From the NCBI GenBank assembly GCA_030604135.1, contig JAUVWL010000013.1, positions 1-64,000 of the forward strand: a stretch of 64,000 nucleotides of DNA, given 5' to 3'. Positions 16,044 to 25,048 of this stretch are shown one piece after another. The notes under the pieces are model-generated. The model was given only the letters and a program-made list of their open reading frames with translations, did not search any database and was not told the origin of the DNA. Made by a program: the position numbers and the translations under genes. The stretch is from Burkholderiales bacterium. GTDB lineage: Bacteria; Pseudomonadota; Gammaproteobacteria; Burkholderiales; Burkholderiaceae_C. Every line of letters starts with the position of its first letter. Position 1 is the first letter of the stretch.

Positions 16044-16910
16044 GTGGCCGACTCCCCTCCCAGTAGCGGGCCGCAGCGCAGCCTGCGGCAACCCGACAAG
16101 CGTGGTCTGCTCCAGAAACTCGCCGAGTTCCTGCACCCCGGACCCGATTCCAAGGACGAGTTGATCGAGACCCTGGCCGAGGCCGAGGACAACGAGATCA
16201 TCAACGCCGAATCGCGCGTCATGCTCGAAGGCGTGATCCGCATCGCCGACATGACGGCAGGCGACGTGATGGTGGCAGCCCCTCGCATGGACGTGCTCAA
16301 CATCGATGCGCCCTACGAGGAACTGCTGCACCTCGTCATCGACACCGCCCACTCGCGTTTTCCGGTCTACGAAGGCGAACGCGAGAACATCATCGGCATC
16401 CTGCTGGCCAAGGACCTGCTCAAGCTGCAGCGGGCGCCGGAGCTGAACCTGCGTGCCCTGTTGCGGCCGGCCACCTTTGTTCCCGAGAGCAAGGGACTGA
16501 ACGATTTGCTGCGCGAGTTCCGGGGCAACCGAAACCACCTGGCCATCGTGATCGACGAGTTCGGTCGTGTGGCGGGCCTGATCACCATCGAGGACGTGCT
16601 GGAGGAAATCGTCGGTGAGATCGAGGACGAATTCGATGTGGCCGAGGACGAGGGCGACATCTTCGCCCTGGCCGACAGCACCTGGCGGGTCAGCGGCGAC
16701 ACGCCGATCGAGCGCATCAATGAGTCCTTCGAGCTGGACTTGCCAGAGGACGACTTCGACACCATCGGTGGCCTGATCGCGCACAACATGGGGCACGTGC
16801 CCAAACGCGGCGAAACGCACGAACTCGAGTCGCTGCAGTTTGTGGTGCTGCACACCAAGGGTGGCGCGGTCAAGTGGTTCAAGGTGATGCCGCGCCCAGT
16901 CGAGCCCTGA
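16044..16910 (+). CDS. corC: CorC/HlyC-type CBS-domain protein
   Basis: This 288-residue protein has two CBS domains (about 70-195; MTAGDVMVAAPRMDVLN and IVIDEFGRVAGLITIEDVLE) and a CorC_HlyC C-terminal domain (from about 210). It lacks the DUF21 membrane domain, as in classical CorC (YbeX), which is linked to magnesium/cobalt efflux and, in operon with lnt, to envelope and ribosome function. The start is a GTG at 16044; length fits the family. lnt follows after four bases, the usual gene order. Confidence 0.93.
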   Translation: MADSPPSSGPQRSLRQPDKRGLLQKLAEFLHPGPDSKDELIETLAEAEDNEIINAESRVMLEGVIRIADMTAGDVMVAAPRMDVLNIDAPYEELLHLVIDTAHSRFPVYEGERENIIGILLAKDLLKLQRAPELNLRALLRPATFVPESKGLNDLLREFRGNRNHLAIVIDEFGRVAGLITIEDVLEEIVGEIEDEFDVAEDEGDIFALADSTWRVSGDTPIERINESFELDLPEDDFDTIGGLIAHNMGHVPKRGETHELESLQFVVLHTKGGAVKWFKVMPRPVEP

Positions 16911-16914
16911 TCCG

Positions 16915-18756
16915 ATGGCCAGAGAGCGGTCGGCGACTCCGGTGCGCAGCCTGTTCGGCTCGCTGCATTCGCCTTCGACATTTTCTCCGCTGAGTGGTCG
17001 GGCGCCTGGCCGCCACAGTTCTGCTGGCGGCTGGATATGGGCGCTGCTTTGTCTGCTGGCAGGGGGACTGCACGCGGCATCCCTGGCCTGGCCAGCCGTG
17101 GCTTGGGCTTTGCCTGGCAGCACGCCGGGCCAGGCATCGGGGTGGTGGCAAGGGGTGGCGATGACCACACTGGTGTTGTCGGTGCAATGGTCGGATCGGG
17201 CCGGCCAGGCCGCCTGGCGTGGTGCGCTGTTCGCCACCGCCTGGTTGGGCGGCAGTTTCTGGTGGCTGTTCGTTTCCATGCACACCTACGGCGGCCTGCC
17301 CGCCTGGCTGGCGGCCTTGGCGGTTCTTGCCTTGGCGTCGGCGCTGGCCTTGTTCTACGCCTTGGCCACCTGCGCACTCTGGCTCTGGGCACCGCATGCG
17401 CGCTGGTTGCAGGCGCTGCTTTTTGCTGCGCTGTGGACACTTGCCGAACTGGCGCGCGGACGCTGGTTCACCGGCTTCCCTTGGGGTGCTGCGGGCTACG
17501 CACAGGTGGATCTGCTGGGTGCCTGGGCGCCCTGGGTCGGCGTGTACGGAATGGGATTTGTGGCGGCCTTGCTGGCCTATGGCGCGGCCACAGTGCTGAC
17601 GGTGGCGTTTCGGGCGCTGCAGCGATCGCTCCAAGCCCCGGACCGCCGTCGCGCCGTGCGTCGCCGTCGCGCCAGCGAAAGCGTTTGGGTGCGTGCGGGG
17701 CACGGCCTGCTGGCACTGCTGCTGTGGGGCGGTCTGCTGGCGAGTCTGGCGCTGGCGCCGCGCATGCAGGCTCTTGGCTTGTCCGAGACCCGGGACGCTG
17801 GCCCATTGCGCGTCTGGCTTTTGCAGGGAAATGTGCCGCAGGATGAAAAGTTCGAGGCCGGCACGGGTGTGGCCGATGCGCTGAGCTGGTACCCGGCCCA
17901 GCTGGCCGAGGCGCTGGCGCAAGCTGGCCCGACGCTGCCGCAGCTGGTGGTGGCGCCCGAGACGGCCTTGCCCTTGCTGCCGCAGCAGCTCGGCGCTGCC
18001 TTCTGGGAGCCCTTGCTCAGGGCCATGGCGCAACAGCCGGCGCAAGGCCCGGAGGTGGGGGTGCTCATCGGTCTGCCGCTGGGCAGCTTCGAGCGCGGCT
18101 ACACGAACTCGGCCTGGGGTATCGACCGGGCCTCGGCAGCACAGGTGCTTGCCGGGGGCGTGGACCTGGCGCGTGCTCCTTTTTTCCGTTACGACAAGCA
18201 CCACCTCGTGCCCTTTGGCGAGTTCATCCCGCCGCTGTTCCGCTGGTTCACCGACCTGATGAACATTCCGCTGGGTGACTTCGACCGGGGTCCGCTGGCA
18301 CAGGCCCCGTGGTCGGTTGCGGGTCAACGCATTGCGCCCAACATCTGCTACGAAGACCTGTTCGGCGAGGAGCTGGCGGCCGGTTTCGCGGATGCTGCGC
18401 AGGCCCCCACAGTGCTGGTCAACCTGAGCAACATCGGCTGGTTCGGCGACACGGTGGCCATCGACCAGCACTTGCACATCTCGCGCCTGCGTGCGATGGA
18501 GCTGGGGCGCCCCATGCTGCGGGCCACCAACACCGGGGCCACGGCGGCCATCGACCACCGCGGTCAGGTGACCCATCTGTTGCCCCGCCTGACACGGGGT
18601 CGCCTGGAGGCCCAGGTTCAGGGGCGCGAAGGCCTCACGCCGTATGCCCGCTGGGCTTCGCGCTGGGGTTTGTGGCCCCTCTGGCTGGCCTGCCTGGGTG
18701 TGGTGGCGACCGTGGCCCTGGCTGGCCGTGTGCGTTCTCGCCGCCGCTCGCGCTGA
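16915..18756 (+). CDS. lnt: Apolipoprotein N-acyltransferase
   Basis: Lnt adds the third acyl chain to the N-terminal cysteine of lipoproteins in the inner membrane. The nitrilase-type catalytic triad is present: E349 (VVAPETALP), K428 (YDKHHLVPFGE) and C478 (NICYEDLF). About seven hydrophobic helices precede the catalytic domain and one follows it. At 613 residues it is longer than usual, because of an extra N-terminus of about 35 residues and an Arg-rich loop at 240-255 (RRRAVRRRRASES). The start may be one of several. It is translated right after corC. Confidence 0.95.
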   Translation: MARERSATPVRSLFGSLHSPSTFSPLSGRAPGRHSSAGGWIWALLCLLAGGLHAASLAWPAVAWALPGSTPGQASGWWQGVAMTTLVLSVQWSDRAGQAAWRGALFATAWLGGSFWWLFVSMHTYGGLPAWLAALAVLALASALALFYALATCALWLWAPHARWLQALLFAALWTLAELARGRWFTGFPWGAAGYAQVDLLGAWAPWVGVYGMGFVAALLAYGAATVLTVAFRALQRSLQAPDRRRAVRRRRASESVWVRAGHGLLALLLWGGLLASLALAPRMQALGLSETRDAGPLRVWLLQGNVPQDEKFEAGTGVADALSWYPAQLAEALAQAGPTLPQLVVAPETALPLLPQQLGAAFWEPLLRAMAQQPAQGPEVGVLIGLPLGSFERGYTNSAWGIDRASAAQVLAGGVDLARAPFFRYDKHHLVPFGEFIPPLFRWFTDLMNIPLGDFDRGPLAQAPWSVAGQRIAPNICYEDLFGEELAAGFADAAQAPTVLVNLSNIGWFGDTVAIDQHLHISRLRAMELGRPMLRATNTGATAAIDHRGQVTHLLPRLTRGRLEAQVQGREGLTPYARWASRWGLWPLWLACLGVVATVALAGRVRSRRRSR

Positions 18757-18871
18757 CCGGTCGAGGTAGACACGGACGGGCGCCCCGTAAAATCGCGCAA
18801 GGACTGCGCCTGCCGTGCGCGACCGCTCTATTTCTATTGCCCACCAGGCCGGCTTGCGCCGGCCGCTTCGC

Positions 18872-19777
18872 ATGTTGACCTTCCAGCAAATCATCCTGAC
18901 CCTGCAGTCCTACTGGGACCAACAGGGCTGCGCCCTGCTCCAGCCCTACGACATGGAGGTCGGCGCCGGCACCAGCCACACCGCCACCTTCCTGCGTGCG
19001 CTCGGGCCCGAGCCCTGGAAAGCCGCCTACGTGCAGCCCAGCCGCCGCCCCAAGGACGGCCGCTATGGCGAGAACCCCAACCGGCTGCAGCACTACTACC
19101 AGTATCAGGTGGTGCTCAAGCCAGCGCCCAGCAACATCCTGGAGCTGTACCTGGGCTCGCTCCAGGCACTCGGTTTCGACCTGAGGAAAAACGACATTCG
19201 CTTCGTCGAGGACGACTGGGAAAACCCGACGCTGGGCGCCTGGGGCCTGGGCTGGGAGGTCTGGCTCAACGGCATGGAGGTCACGCAGTTCACCTACTTC
19301 CAGCAGGTCGGTGGCATCGACTGCAAGCCCATCACCGGCGAGATCACCTACGGCCTGGAACGCCTGGCCATGTATCTGCAGGGCGTGGACAACGTTTACG
19401 ACCTGGTCTATGCGCCTGGCCTCAAGTACGGCGACGTGTTCCACCAGAACGAGGTCGAGCAGTCGACCTACAACTTCGAGCATTCGGACGCCGACTTCCT
19501 GTTCACCGCCTTCGGTGCCCACGAGAAGCAGGCCAAATACCTGATCGAGCAGCAGCTGGCGCTGCCGGCCTACGAGCAGGTGCTCAAGGCGGCGCACACC
19601 TTCAACCTGCTGGACGCGCGTGGTGCCATCTCGGTGACCGAGCGCGCGGCCTACATCGGCCGCATCCGCAACCTGGCACGCAGCGTGGCCCAGGCCTACT
19701 ACGAGAGCCGCGAGCGGCTGGGTTTCCCGATGGCACCGCGCGAGTGGGTGGACCAGATCGAGAAAAAAGCCGCCTGA
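18872..19777 (+). CDS. glyQ: Glycyl-tRNA synthetase alpha subunit
   Basis: This is the 301-residue catalytic subunit of the bacterial alpha2beta2 glycyl-tRNA synthetase. It begins [20 protein letters not shown] and contains the class II aminoacylation core ([45 protein letters not shown]). The ATG at 18872 gives the standard N-terminus; the frame runs 19 codons further upstream without similarity. glyS follows after 13 bases. Confidence 0.97.
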   Translation: MLTFQQIILTLQSYWDQQGCALLQPYDMEVGAGTSHTATFLRALGPEPWKAAYVQPSRRPKDGRYGENPNRLQHYYQYQVVLKPAPSNILELYLGSLQALGFDLRKNDIRFVEDDWENPTLGAWGLGWEVWLNGMEVTQFTYFQQVGGIDCKPITGEITYGLERLAMYLQGVDNVYDLVYAPGLKYGDVFHQNEVEQSTYNFEHSDADFLFTAFGAHEKQAKYLIEQQLALPAYEQVLKAAHTFNLLDARGAISVTERAAYIGRIRNLARSVAQAYYESRERLGFPMAPREWVDQIEKKAA

Positions 19778-19790
19778 GGAAGCACCCCGA

Positions 19791-21923
19791 ATGACCACCA
19801 AGAACCTGCTCGTCGAGCTTTTTGTCGAAGAACTGCCCCCCAAGGCCCTGCGCAGGCTGGGCGACGCCTTTGCCGCCACCCTGGCCGATCAGCTGCGTGC
19901 CCAGGGGCTGGCCGGTGCCGACTCGGTCGTGACACCCTACGCCTCGCCGCGCCGCCTGGCCGCCCACATCAGCCACGTCTGGCTCAAGGCCGAGGACAAG
20001 GCGGTGCAGCAAAAGCTCATGCCCGCCTCGGTTGGCCTGGGGGCCGATGGCATGCCCACGCCCGCGCTGATCAAGAAGCTGCAGTCGCTGGGCGCCGACA
20101 CCTCCGACCCCAAAGCCCTGCTGGCCGCCCTGAAGCGCCAGGGCGAGGGCAAGGCCGAGGCCCTGTTCTGGGACAGCCTGGTCACGGGTGCCACGCTGGA
20201 CGCGGGCCTGCAGAAGGCGCTGGACGAGGCGATCCGTCTGCTGCCCATCCCCAAGGTCATGACCTACCAGCTGGAGAGCGATTGTGAGCTGCCCGGCTGG
20301 AGCAGTGTGCATTTCGTGCGCCCGGCGCACGGGCTGGTGGCGCTGCACGGCGAAACCGTGGTGCCGGTGCGGGCGTTGGGTCTGCGGGCCGGCAACACCA
20401 CCCAGGGACACCGTTTTGAGGCGCGCACGCCGGTGCTGGAGATCACCAACGCCGACGCCTATGCCCAGACGCTGCGCGACGATGGCGCGGTGATCGCCAG
20501 CTTTGACGAGCGCCGTGCCGAGATCGAGCGCCAGCTGGCCGCGCGTGCCGCCGAGGTGGGGGACGGCTGCCGGCCGATCGAGGACGAGGCCCTGCTGGAC
20601 GAGGTGACCGCGCTGGTCGAGCGACCGAATGTGCTGGTTTGCGAATTCGAGAAGCAGTTCCTGGATGTGCCGCAGGAATGCCTGATCCTGACCATGAAGG
20701 CCAACCAGAAGTACTTCCCGCTGCTGGACGCGCAGGGTCGGCTGACAAACCGCTTTCTGGTGGTCAGCAACATCCGGCCCGACGACGCCAGCGCCGTGAC
20801 CGGCGGCAACGAGCGCGTGGTGCGCCCCCGCCTGGCCGATGCCAAGTTTTTCTTCGACCAGGACCGCAAGAAGACGCTGGACAGCCGCGTTGAAGGCCTG
20901 GGCAAGGTGGTCTATCACAACAAGCTGGGCACCCAGGGTGAGCGTGTCGAGCGGGTGCGCGCGATCGCCCGCGCCATCGGCGAGCAAGTCGGTGGCGCGA
21001 CGCTGGCTGCCAGCGCCGACACCGCGGCCCGCCTGGCCAAGACCGACCTGCTGACCGACATGGTGGGCGAGTTCCCCGAGCTGCAGGGCATCATGGGGGG
21101 CTACTACGCGCGCCACGACGGCCTGTCCGAAGACATCGCCTTTGCCATCGAGGACCACTACAAGCCACGTTTTGCTGGCGACGATCTGCCGCGCACCCCG
21201 ACCGGTGTGGTGGTGGCGCTCGCCGACAAGCTGGAGACCCTGGTGGGCATGTTCGGCATCGGCAACCTCCCGACCGGCGACAAGGACCCGTTTGCCTTGC
21301 GGCGCCATGCGCTGGGGGTGATCCGCATGCTGGTCGAGAAGGACCTCCCGCTGGACCTGGCTGCCTTGGTGGCCGGTGCGGCGCCCGTGTTCGGTGACCG
21401 GATCACCGATGCAAGCCTTGCCCTGACAGATTTCATCTATGACCGCCTGGCGGGCAGCTTGCGCGAGCAGGGCTTCAGCGCCCAGGAGGTGGATGCCGTG
21501 CTGGCGCTGCGCCCGCAGCGGCTCGCCGAGGTGGCCCAACGCCTGCAGGCGGTGCGGGCCTTTGCGGCGCTGCCCGAGGCGCCGGCGCTGGCGGCGGCCA
21601 ACAAGCGCATTGGGAACATCCTCAAGAAATCCGAAGGCGAAGGGGCCACGGTCAACCCGGCGCTGTTCGTGGAGACGGCCGAAAAAGACCTCTACGCCGC
21701 GATGCAGGCCACCGTGCCCGCCGCCGACGCGAAGTTCGACGCCGGAGACCACACCGCCAGCCTGCAGAAGCTGGCCGCACTGCGCACACCGGTCGACGCC
21801 TTCTTCGACGGCGTGATGGTCAATGCCGATGACCCCGCGCTCAAGGCCAACCGCCTGGGGCTGCTGAAGTCGCTGCACGAGGCCATGAACCGCGTGGCGG
21901 ACCTGTCTCGCCTGTCCGCATGA
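19791..21923 (+). CDS. glyS: Glycyl-tRNA synthetase beta subunit
   Basis: This 710-residue subunit binds and positions tRNA-Gly in the alpha2beta2 enzyme. It begins with the conserved LLVELFVEELPPKAL and contains the HD-like core (KTDLLTDMVGEFPELQGIMG, YYARHDGLSEDIAFAIEDHY, TPTGVVVALADKLETLVGMF) and a C-terminal anticodon-binding-type domain. It is encoded directly after glyQ. Its stop lies ten bases before the 84-bp repeat array. Confidence 0.97.
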   Translation: MTTKNLLVELFVEELPPKALRRLGDAFAATLADQLRAQGLAGADSVVTPYASPRRLAAHISHVWLKAEDKAVQQKLMPASVGLGADGMPTPALIKKLQSLGADTSDPKALLAALKRQGEGKAEALFWDSLVTGATLDAGLQKALDEAIRLLPIPKVMTYQLESDCELPGWSSVHFVRPAHGLVALHGETVVPVRALGLRAGNTTQGHRFEARTPVLEITNADAYAQTLRDDGAVIASFDERRAEIERQLAARAAEVGDGCRPIEDEALLDEVTALVERPNVLVCEFEKQFLDVPQECLILTMKANQKYFPLLDAQGRLTNRFLVVSNIRPDDASAVTGGNERVVRPRLADAKFFFDQDRKKTLDSRVEGLGKVVYHNKLGTQGERVERVRAIARAIGEQVGGATLAASADTAARLAKTDLLTDMVGEFPELQGIMGGYYARHDGLSEDIAFAIEDHYKPRFAGDDLPRTPTGVVVALADKLETLVGMFGIGNLPTGDKDPFALRRHALGVIRMLVEKDLPLDLAALVAGAAPVFGDRITDASLALTDFIYDRLAGSLREQGFSAQEVDAVLALRPQRLAEVAQRLQAVRAFAALPEAPALAAANKRIGNILKKSEGEGATVNPALFVETAEKDLYAAMQATVPAADAKFDAGDHTASLQKLAALRTPVDAFFDGVMVNADDPALKANRLGLLKSLHEAMNRVADLSRLSA

Positions 21924-21932
21924 GAGAAATGA

Positions 21933-22288
21933 TGGCCCCCACGCTCCGCCGCTTCGCGGGTCGCTGCCCCCCAAGGGGGCTGAGCTTGCTTGGGGCGGCC
22001 CTGCGCGGCGGTCCTGTGGCCCCCACGCTCCGCCGCTTCGCGGGTCGCTGCCCCCCAGGGGGGCTGAGCTTGCTTGGGGCGGCCCTGCGCTGCGGTCCTG
22101 TGGCCCCTACGCTCCGCCGCTTCGCGGGTCGCTGCCCCCCAGGGGGGCTGACCTTGCTTGGGGCGGCCCTGCGCGGCGGTCCTGTGGCCCCCACGCTCCG
22201 CCGCTTCGCGGGTCGCTGCCCCCCAGGGGGGCTGAGCTTGCTTGGGGCGGCCCTGCGCTGCGGTCCTGCTGCCCCCACGCCCCACGGT
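21933..22288. repeat. Tandem array of an 84-bp GC-rich repeat (four full units plus a partial fifth)
   Basis: Units begin at 21933, 22017, 22101 and 22185, with a partial copy from 22269. They are nearly identical, with single-base differences such as CCCCCCAAGGGGGC versus CCCCCCAGGGGGGC and GCGCGGCGG versus GCGCTGCGG. Each unit holds a CCCCCC/GGGGGG palindrome and a CGCTTCGCGG block. Because 84 is divisible by three, frames stay open through the array on both strands, which produces spurious long ORFs. It fills most of the gap between glyS and gmhB and is homologous to dispersed copies at 14416, 27959, 33767 and 34780. Confidence 0.9.
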
Positions 22289-22313
22289 CGCAGCACCATC
22301 TGAGGATTACGGC

Positions 22314-22928
22314 ATGAAACTGATCATCCTGGACCGCGACGGCACGCTCAACCGCAACCGCGACGATTACGTGGCCTCGCCCGAGGAGTGGGAGCCCCTG
22401 CCGGGCGCGCTGGAGGCGGTGGCCCGGCTCAACCAGGGTGGCTGGCGGGTGGTGCTGGCGACCAACCAGAGTGGCCTGGGCCGGGGCATGTTCGACATGG
22501 CTTCCCTCAACGCCATCCACGCCAAGATGCACCGCCAGCTGGCCGCGGCCGGCGCGCGGGTCGAAGCGGTGTTCTTCTGTCCGCACGGCCCGGAAGACAA
22601 CTGCAGCTGTCGCAAACCGGCGCCCGGCCTGTTCCACCAGATCGGCGAACGCTTCAACCTGCCTCTGGCGGCCATGCCCGCCGCTGGCAATGCACTGCGG
22701 CATGTGCAGGCCGCCGCAGCGGCCGGTTGTCCGACCCACCTGTTGCTGACCGGCAAGTCGGAACACCTGCGTGGACGTGTCGGCCAGGCCGCCGATGCCG
22801 ATCTGGCCACGCTGCTGCCCGAGCTGCCGTCGGGCACCCATCTGCACGAGGATTTGTCGACCTTTGTCGACTGGCTGCTGGCCCAGGAAACGCTGGCGTC
22901 AGACCCTGCTCCGACGCCCGTCGGCTGA
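22314..22928 (+). CDS. gmhB: D-glycero-D-manno-heptose-1,7-bisphosphate phosphatase-type HAD protein
   Basis: This 204-residue HAD phosphatase should remove the 1-phosphate in ADP-heptose synthesis for lipopolysaccharide. It shows the nucleophile motif LDRDGTLNRN (D7, D9), motif II LATNQSG, the zinc loop CPHGPEDNCSC and motif III K101 (RKPAPG). Motif IV, normally GDSxxDL, reads AAGNALRHVQAA, so the two acidic Mg ligands are replaced by N126 and H130. Activity is therefore uncertain. The ATG at 22314 gives the canonical N-terminus. plsC and a YgjP-like gene follow, as in many Burkholderiales. Confidence 0.88.
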   Translation: MKLIILDRDGTLNRNRDDYVASPEEWEPLPGALEAVARLNQGGWRVVLATNQSGLGRGMFDMASLNAIHAKMHRQLAAAGARVEAVFFCPHGPEDNCSCRKPAPGLFHQIGERFNLPLAAMPAAGNALRHVQAAAAAGCPTHLLLTGKSEHLRGRVGQAADADLATLLPELPSGTHLHEDLSTFVDWLLAQETLASDPAPTPVG

Positions 22929-22976
22929 TCCCGGCGCTCTTTTCACTCACCTTGGCCTGACCTTCGGTCCGATTTC

Positions 22977-23711
22977 ATGAACCTGCTGCGCTCGATTCTT
23001 CATTTGCTGGTCATGGTGGTGACCGTGGTGCCCTGGGCCATTGCCGTCCTGCTGGCAGCGCCTTTTCTCAACAGCACGCAGATCTACTGGATGTGTGTGG
23101 GCTGGCTGCGCGTCGCGGTGCGCAGCGGCGAGCTCATTCTGGGGATTCGGAACCGCATCACCGGCTACGAAAACCTGCCGGTGGGCAGCACCGCGCCGGC
23201 CATCCTGCTGGTCAAGCACCAGTCGACCTGGGAAACCTTCTGCATGCCCACACTCATGCCACACCCGCTGGCCTACGTGTTCAAGAAGGAGTTGCTCTAT
23301 GTGCCTTTCTTTGGCTGGGCCATGGCCCGCATGGACATGATCCACATCGACCGGAGCAAGCGCGCGCAGGCCTTCAACAAGGTGGTCTCGCAGGGGCAGC
23401 GCCTGCTGGACCAGGGCACCTGGGTGATCATGTTTCCCGAGGGCACCCGCACTGCACGCGGGCAGCAGGGCAGCTACAAGAGCGGCGGCACCCGCCTGGC
23501 CGTGGCCACCGGTGCGCCGGTGATTCCGGTGGCGGTGACCTCGGGGCGCTGCTGGCCGCGCAAGGCGCTGATCAAGCGGCCGGGTGTGGTGGATTTCTCT
23601 ATCGGCAAGCCGATTCCCAGCCAGGGCCGCGAACCGGACGAGCTGATGCGCGAGGTCGAGGCCTGGATCGAGGCCGAGATGCGGCGGCTGGACCCGGAGG
23701 CCTATCGGTGA
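22977..23711 (+). CDS. plsC: 1-acyl-sn-glycerol-3-phosphate acyltransferase
   Basis: This acylates lysophosphatidic acid to phosphatidic acid at the inner membrane. The 244-residue protein has an N-terminal membrane helix (LLVMVVTVVPWAIAVLLAAP), the active-site block KHQSTWET (H81 with E86, an HX4E form of the usual HX4D), MFPEGTRTARG and VPVAVTSG-type motifs. It ends in a GTGA overlap with the next gene. Confidence 0.93.
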   Translation: MNLLRSILHLLVMVVTVVPWAIAVLLAAPFLNSTQIYWMCVGWLRVAVRSGELILGIRNRITGYENLPVGSTAPAILLVKHQSTWETFCMPTLMPHPLAYVFKKELLYVPFFGWAMARMDMIHIDRSKRAQAFNKVVSQGQRLLDQGTWVIMFPEGTRTARGQQGSYKSGGTRLAVATGAPVIPVAVTSGRCWPRKALIKRPGVVDFSIGKPIPSQGREPDELMREVEAWIEAEMRRLDPEAYR

Positions 23712-24634
23712 GTGCGCCGGCGCCCATGCAGCGCTTTGTGCAGCTGGCGCTGGATTTCCTGTCGGGTGTTCACGCGCCCGCGGCTGAGCCGCCAGCTCGG
23801 CGGGTGCAGGATACGTCCCCGTCGCTGCCGGCCGAGCCCATGGAGGTGGTGTTCCAGCCGGGCGTTTGGCAGCATCCCCGCGCCAACCGGCGGGTGCAGC
23901 TGGCCGGTTGCGAAGTCGCCTATGAGTTCAAGCGTGGCAAGCGCCGCACCATCGGCCTGTCGGTCAGTCACGAAGGCCTGAGTGTGCGTGCCCCGCGCTG
24001 GACACCCGTCGGCGAGGTGGACAGCCTGTTGCACAGCAAGTCCGACTGGGTGCTGGAGAAGCTGCGACGGGCGCGCGAGCGCTCTCAGCAACTGGCGCAG
24101 GCGCGCACGGTCTGGGCAGACGGCGCGCCATTCGACTGGCTCGGGCGACGGGTGCTGCTGCGGCTGGACCCGACGCATGACTTTCGCCAGGCGGGCGCCG
24201 TGCTGGACGGGGCCGATGTGCCGGCGGGCGGATCGGCGCAGAACCTCACCCTGCGTCTGGGCCTGTCGGCTTCAGCCAGCGAGGCGCAGATCCGCGATGC
24301 GGCCCAGGCCTGGCTGATGCGCGAGGCGCGGCGGGTGTTCGAAGAACGGCTGGCCCATTTTGCGCCCTTGCTCGGTGTGCAATGGCGCGTGCTTCGCCTG
24401 TCCAGTGCCGGCACCCGATGGGGCAGCGCCAGCGTGGACGGCACCATCCGGCTGAACTGGCGGCTGGTGCACCTGAGCCTGGACATGATCGACTATGTCG
24501 TGGTGCACGAGCTGAGTCACCTGCGCCACATGGACCACAGCCCGCAGTTCTGGGACGTGGTGGCCAGCGTCATGCCCGACCATGCCGCGCGCCGCCGGGC
24601 GCTGCGCGCGTTGCCGCTGGCAGCCGGCGGCTGA
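23708..24634 (+). CDS. YgjP-like (DUF45) zinc metalloprotease-type protein
   Basis: The C-terminal domain carries H267-E-L-S-H271 followed by LRHMDHSPQFW, the signature of the DUF45/YgjP group related to M48 and SprT peptidases. The block RWGSASVDGTIRLNWRLV before it is also typical. The N-terminal 70 residues are variable. The start is taken as GTG at 23708, overlapping the plsC stop, with GGAGG eight bases before it; an ATG at 23726 is the alternative. Biological role is not known. Confidence 0.82.
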   Translation: MSAPAPMQRFVQLALDFLSGVHAPAAEPPARRVQDTSPSLPAEPMEVVFQPGVWQHPRANRRVQLAGCEVAYEFKRGKRRTIGLSVSHEGLSVRAPRWTPVGEVDSLLHSKSDWVLEKLRRARERSQQLAQARTVWADGAPFDWLGRRVLLRLDPTHDFRQAGAVLDGADVPAGGSAQNLTLRLGLSASASEAQIRDAAQAWLMREARRVFEERLAHFAPLLGVQWRVLRLSSAGTRWGSASVDGTIRLNWRLVHLSLDMIDYVVVHELSHLRHMDHSPQFWDVVASVMPDHAARRRALRALPLAAGG

Positions 24635-24652
24635 CCGTGTTTCGCGCGACGC

Positions 24653-25048
24653 TCAGGCGTCGGGCAGCACGGCGGTGACCTCGATCTCGATCTTGGCCCG
24701 GTCTTCCATGAGGCCGGCGACCTCGATGCAGGTCATGGCCGGGAAGTGCTTGCCCATGACCTCGCGGTAGACCGTGCCCAGCTCGCGCAGCCGGCTGTTG
24801 TATTCCACTCGGTCGATCACATACCAGGTCATGCGCACCATGTGCTCGGGGCCTGCGCCGGCGCAGGCGAGCACTTCGCGGATGTTCAACAGGGTCTGGC
24901 GCGTCTGGTCGATGAAGTCGTCGCTTTCGAAGACCTGCGCACCGTTCCAGCCGATCTGGCCACCGACAAAGACGAGCGTGCCACGCGCGGTCACGCCGTT
25001 GGCGTAGCCCTTGGGTTGTGCCCAGCCGGGCGGTTGCAGGATGTTCAT
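24653..25048 (-). CDS. RidA-family enamine/imine deaminase-like protein
   Basis: This 131-residue YjgF/YER057c/UK114-fold protein (QIGWNGAQVFESDDFIDQTR, TCIEVAGLMEDRAKIEIEVT) would hydrolyse reactive imines and enamines. It is the last gene of a minus-strand acyl-CoA operon; its ATG overlaps the stop of the CoA ligase (ATGA). RidA-type proteins occur in 2-aminobenzoyl-CoA clusters, where enamine/imine intermediates arise, which fits this setting. Confidence 0.88.
   Translation of the reverse strand: MNILQPPGWAQPKGYANGVTARGTLVFVGGQIGWNGAQVFESDDFIDQTRQTLLNIREVLACAGAGPEHMVRMTWYVIDRVEYNSRLRELGTVYREVMGKHFPAMTCIEVAGLMEDRAKIEIEVTAVLPDA

Noticed and set aside
18767..18793. Promoter for glyQ from TAGACA and TAAAAT
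   Set aside because: The spacer is only 15 bases and the -35 match is weak; not strong enough to list as a feature.
19602..21974. Minus-strand frame of 790 codons opposite glyS
   Set aside because: It is antisense to a certain gene in GC-rich DNA, rich in His/Gln/Arg, with no recognisable domain.
21933..22288. CRISPR array
   Set aside because: The units are identical from end to end with no variable spacers, and the repeat length is 84 bp; no cas genes nearby.
21692..22303. Repeat-containing open frames across the 84-bp array, on both strands
   Set aside because: They stay open because the period is a multiple of three; starts lie in neighbouring genes and there is no ribosome binding site.
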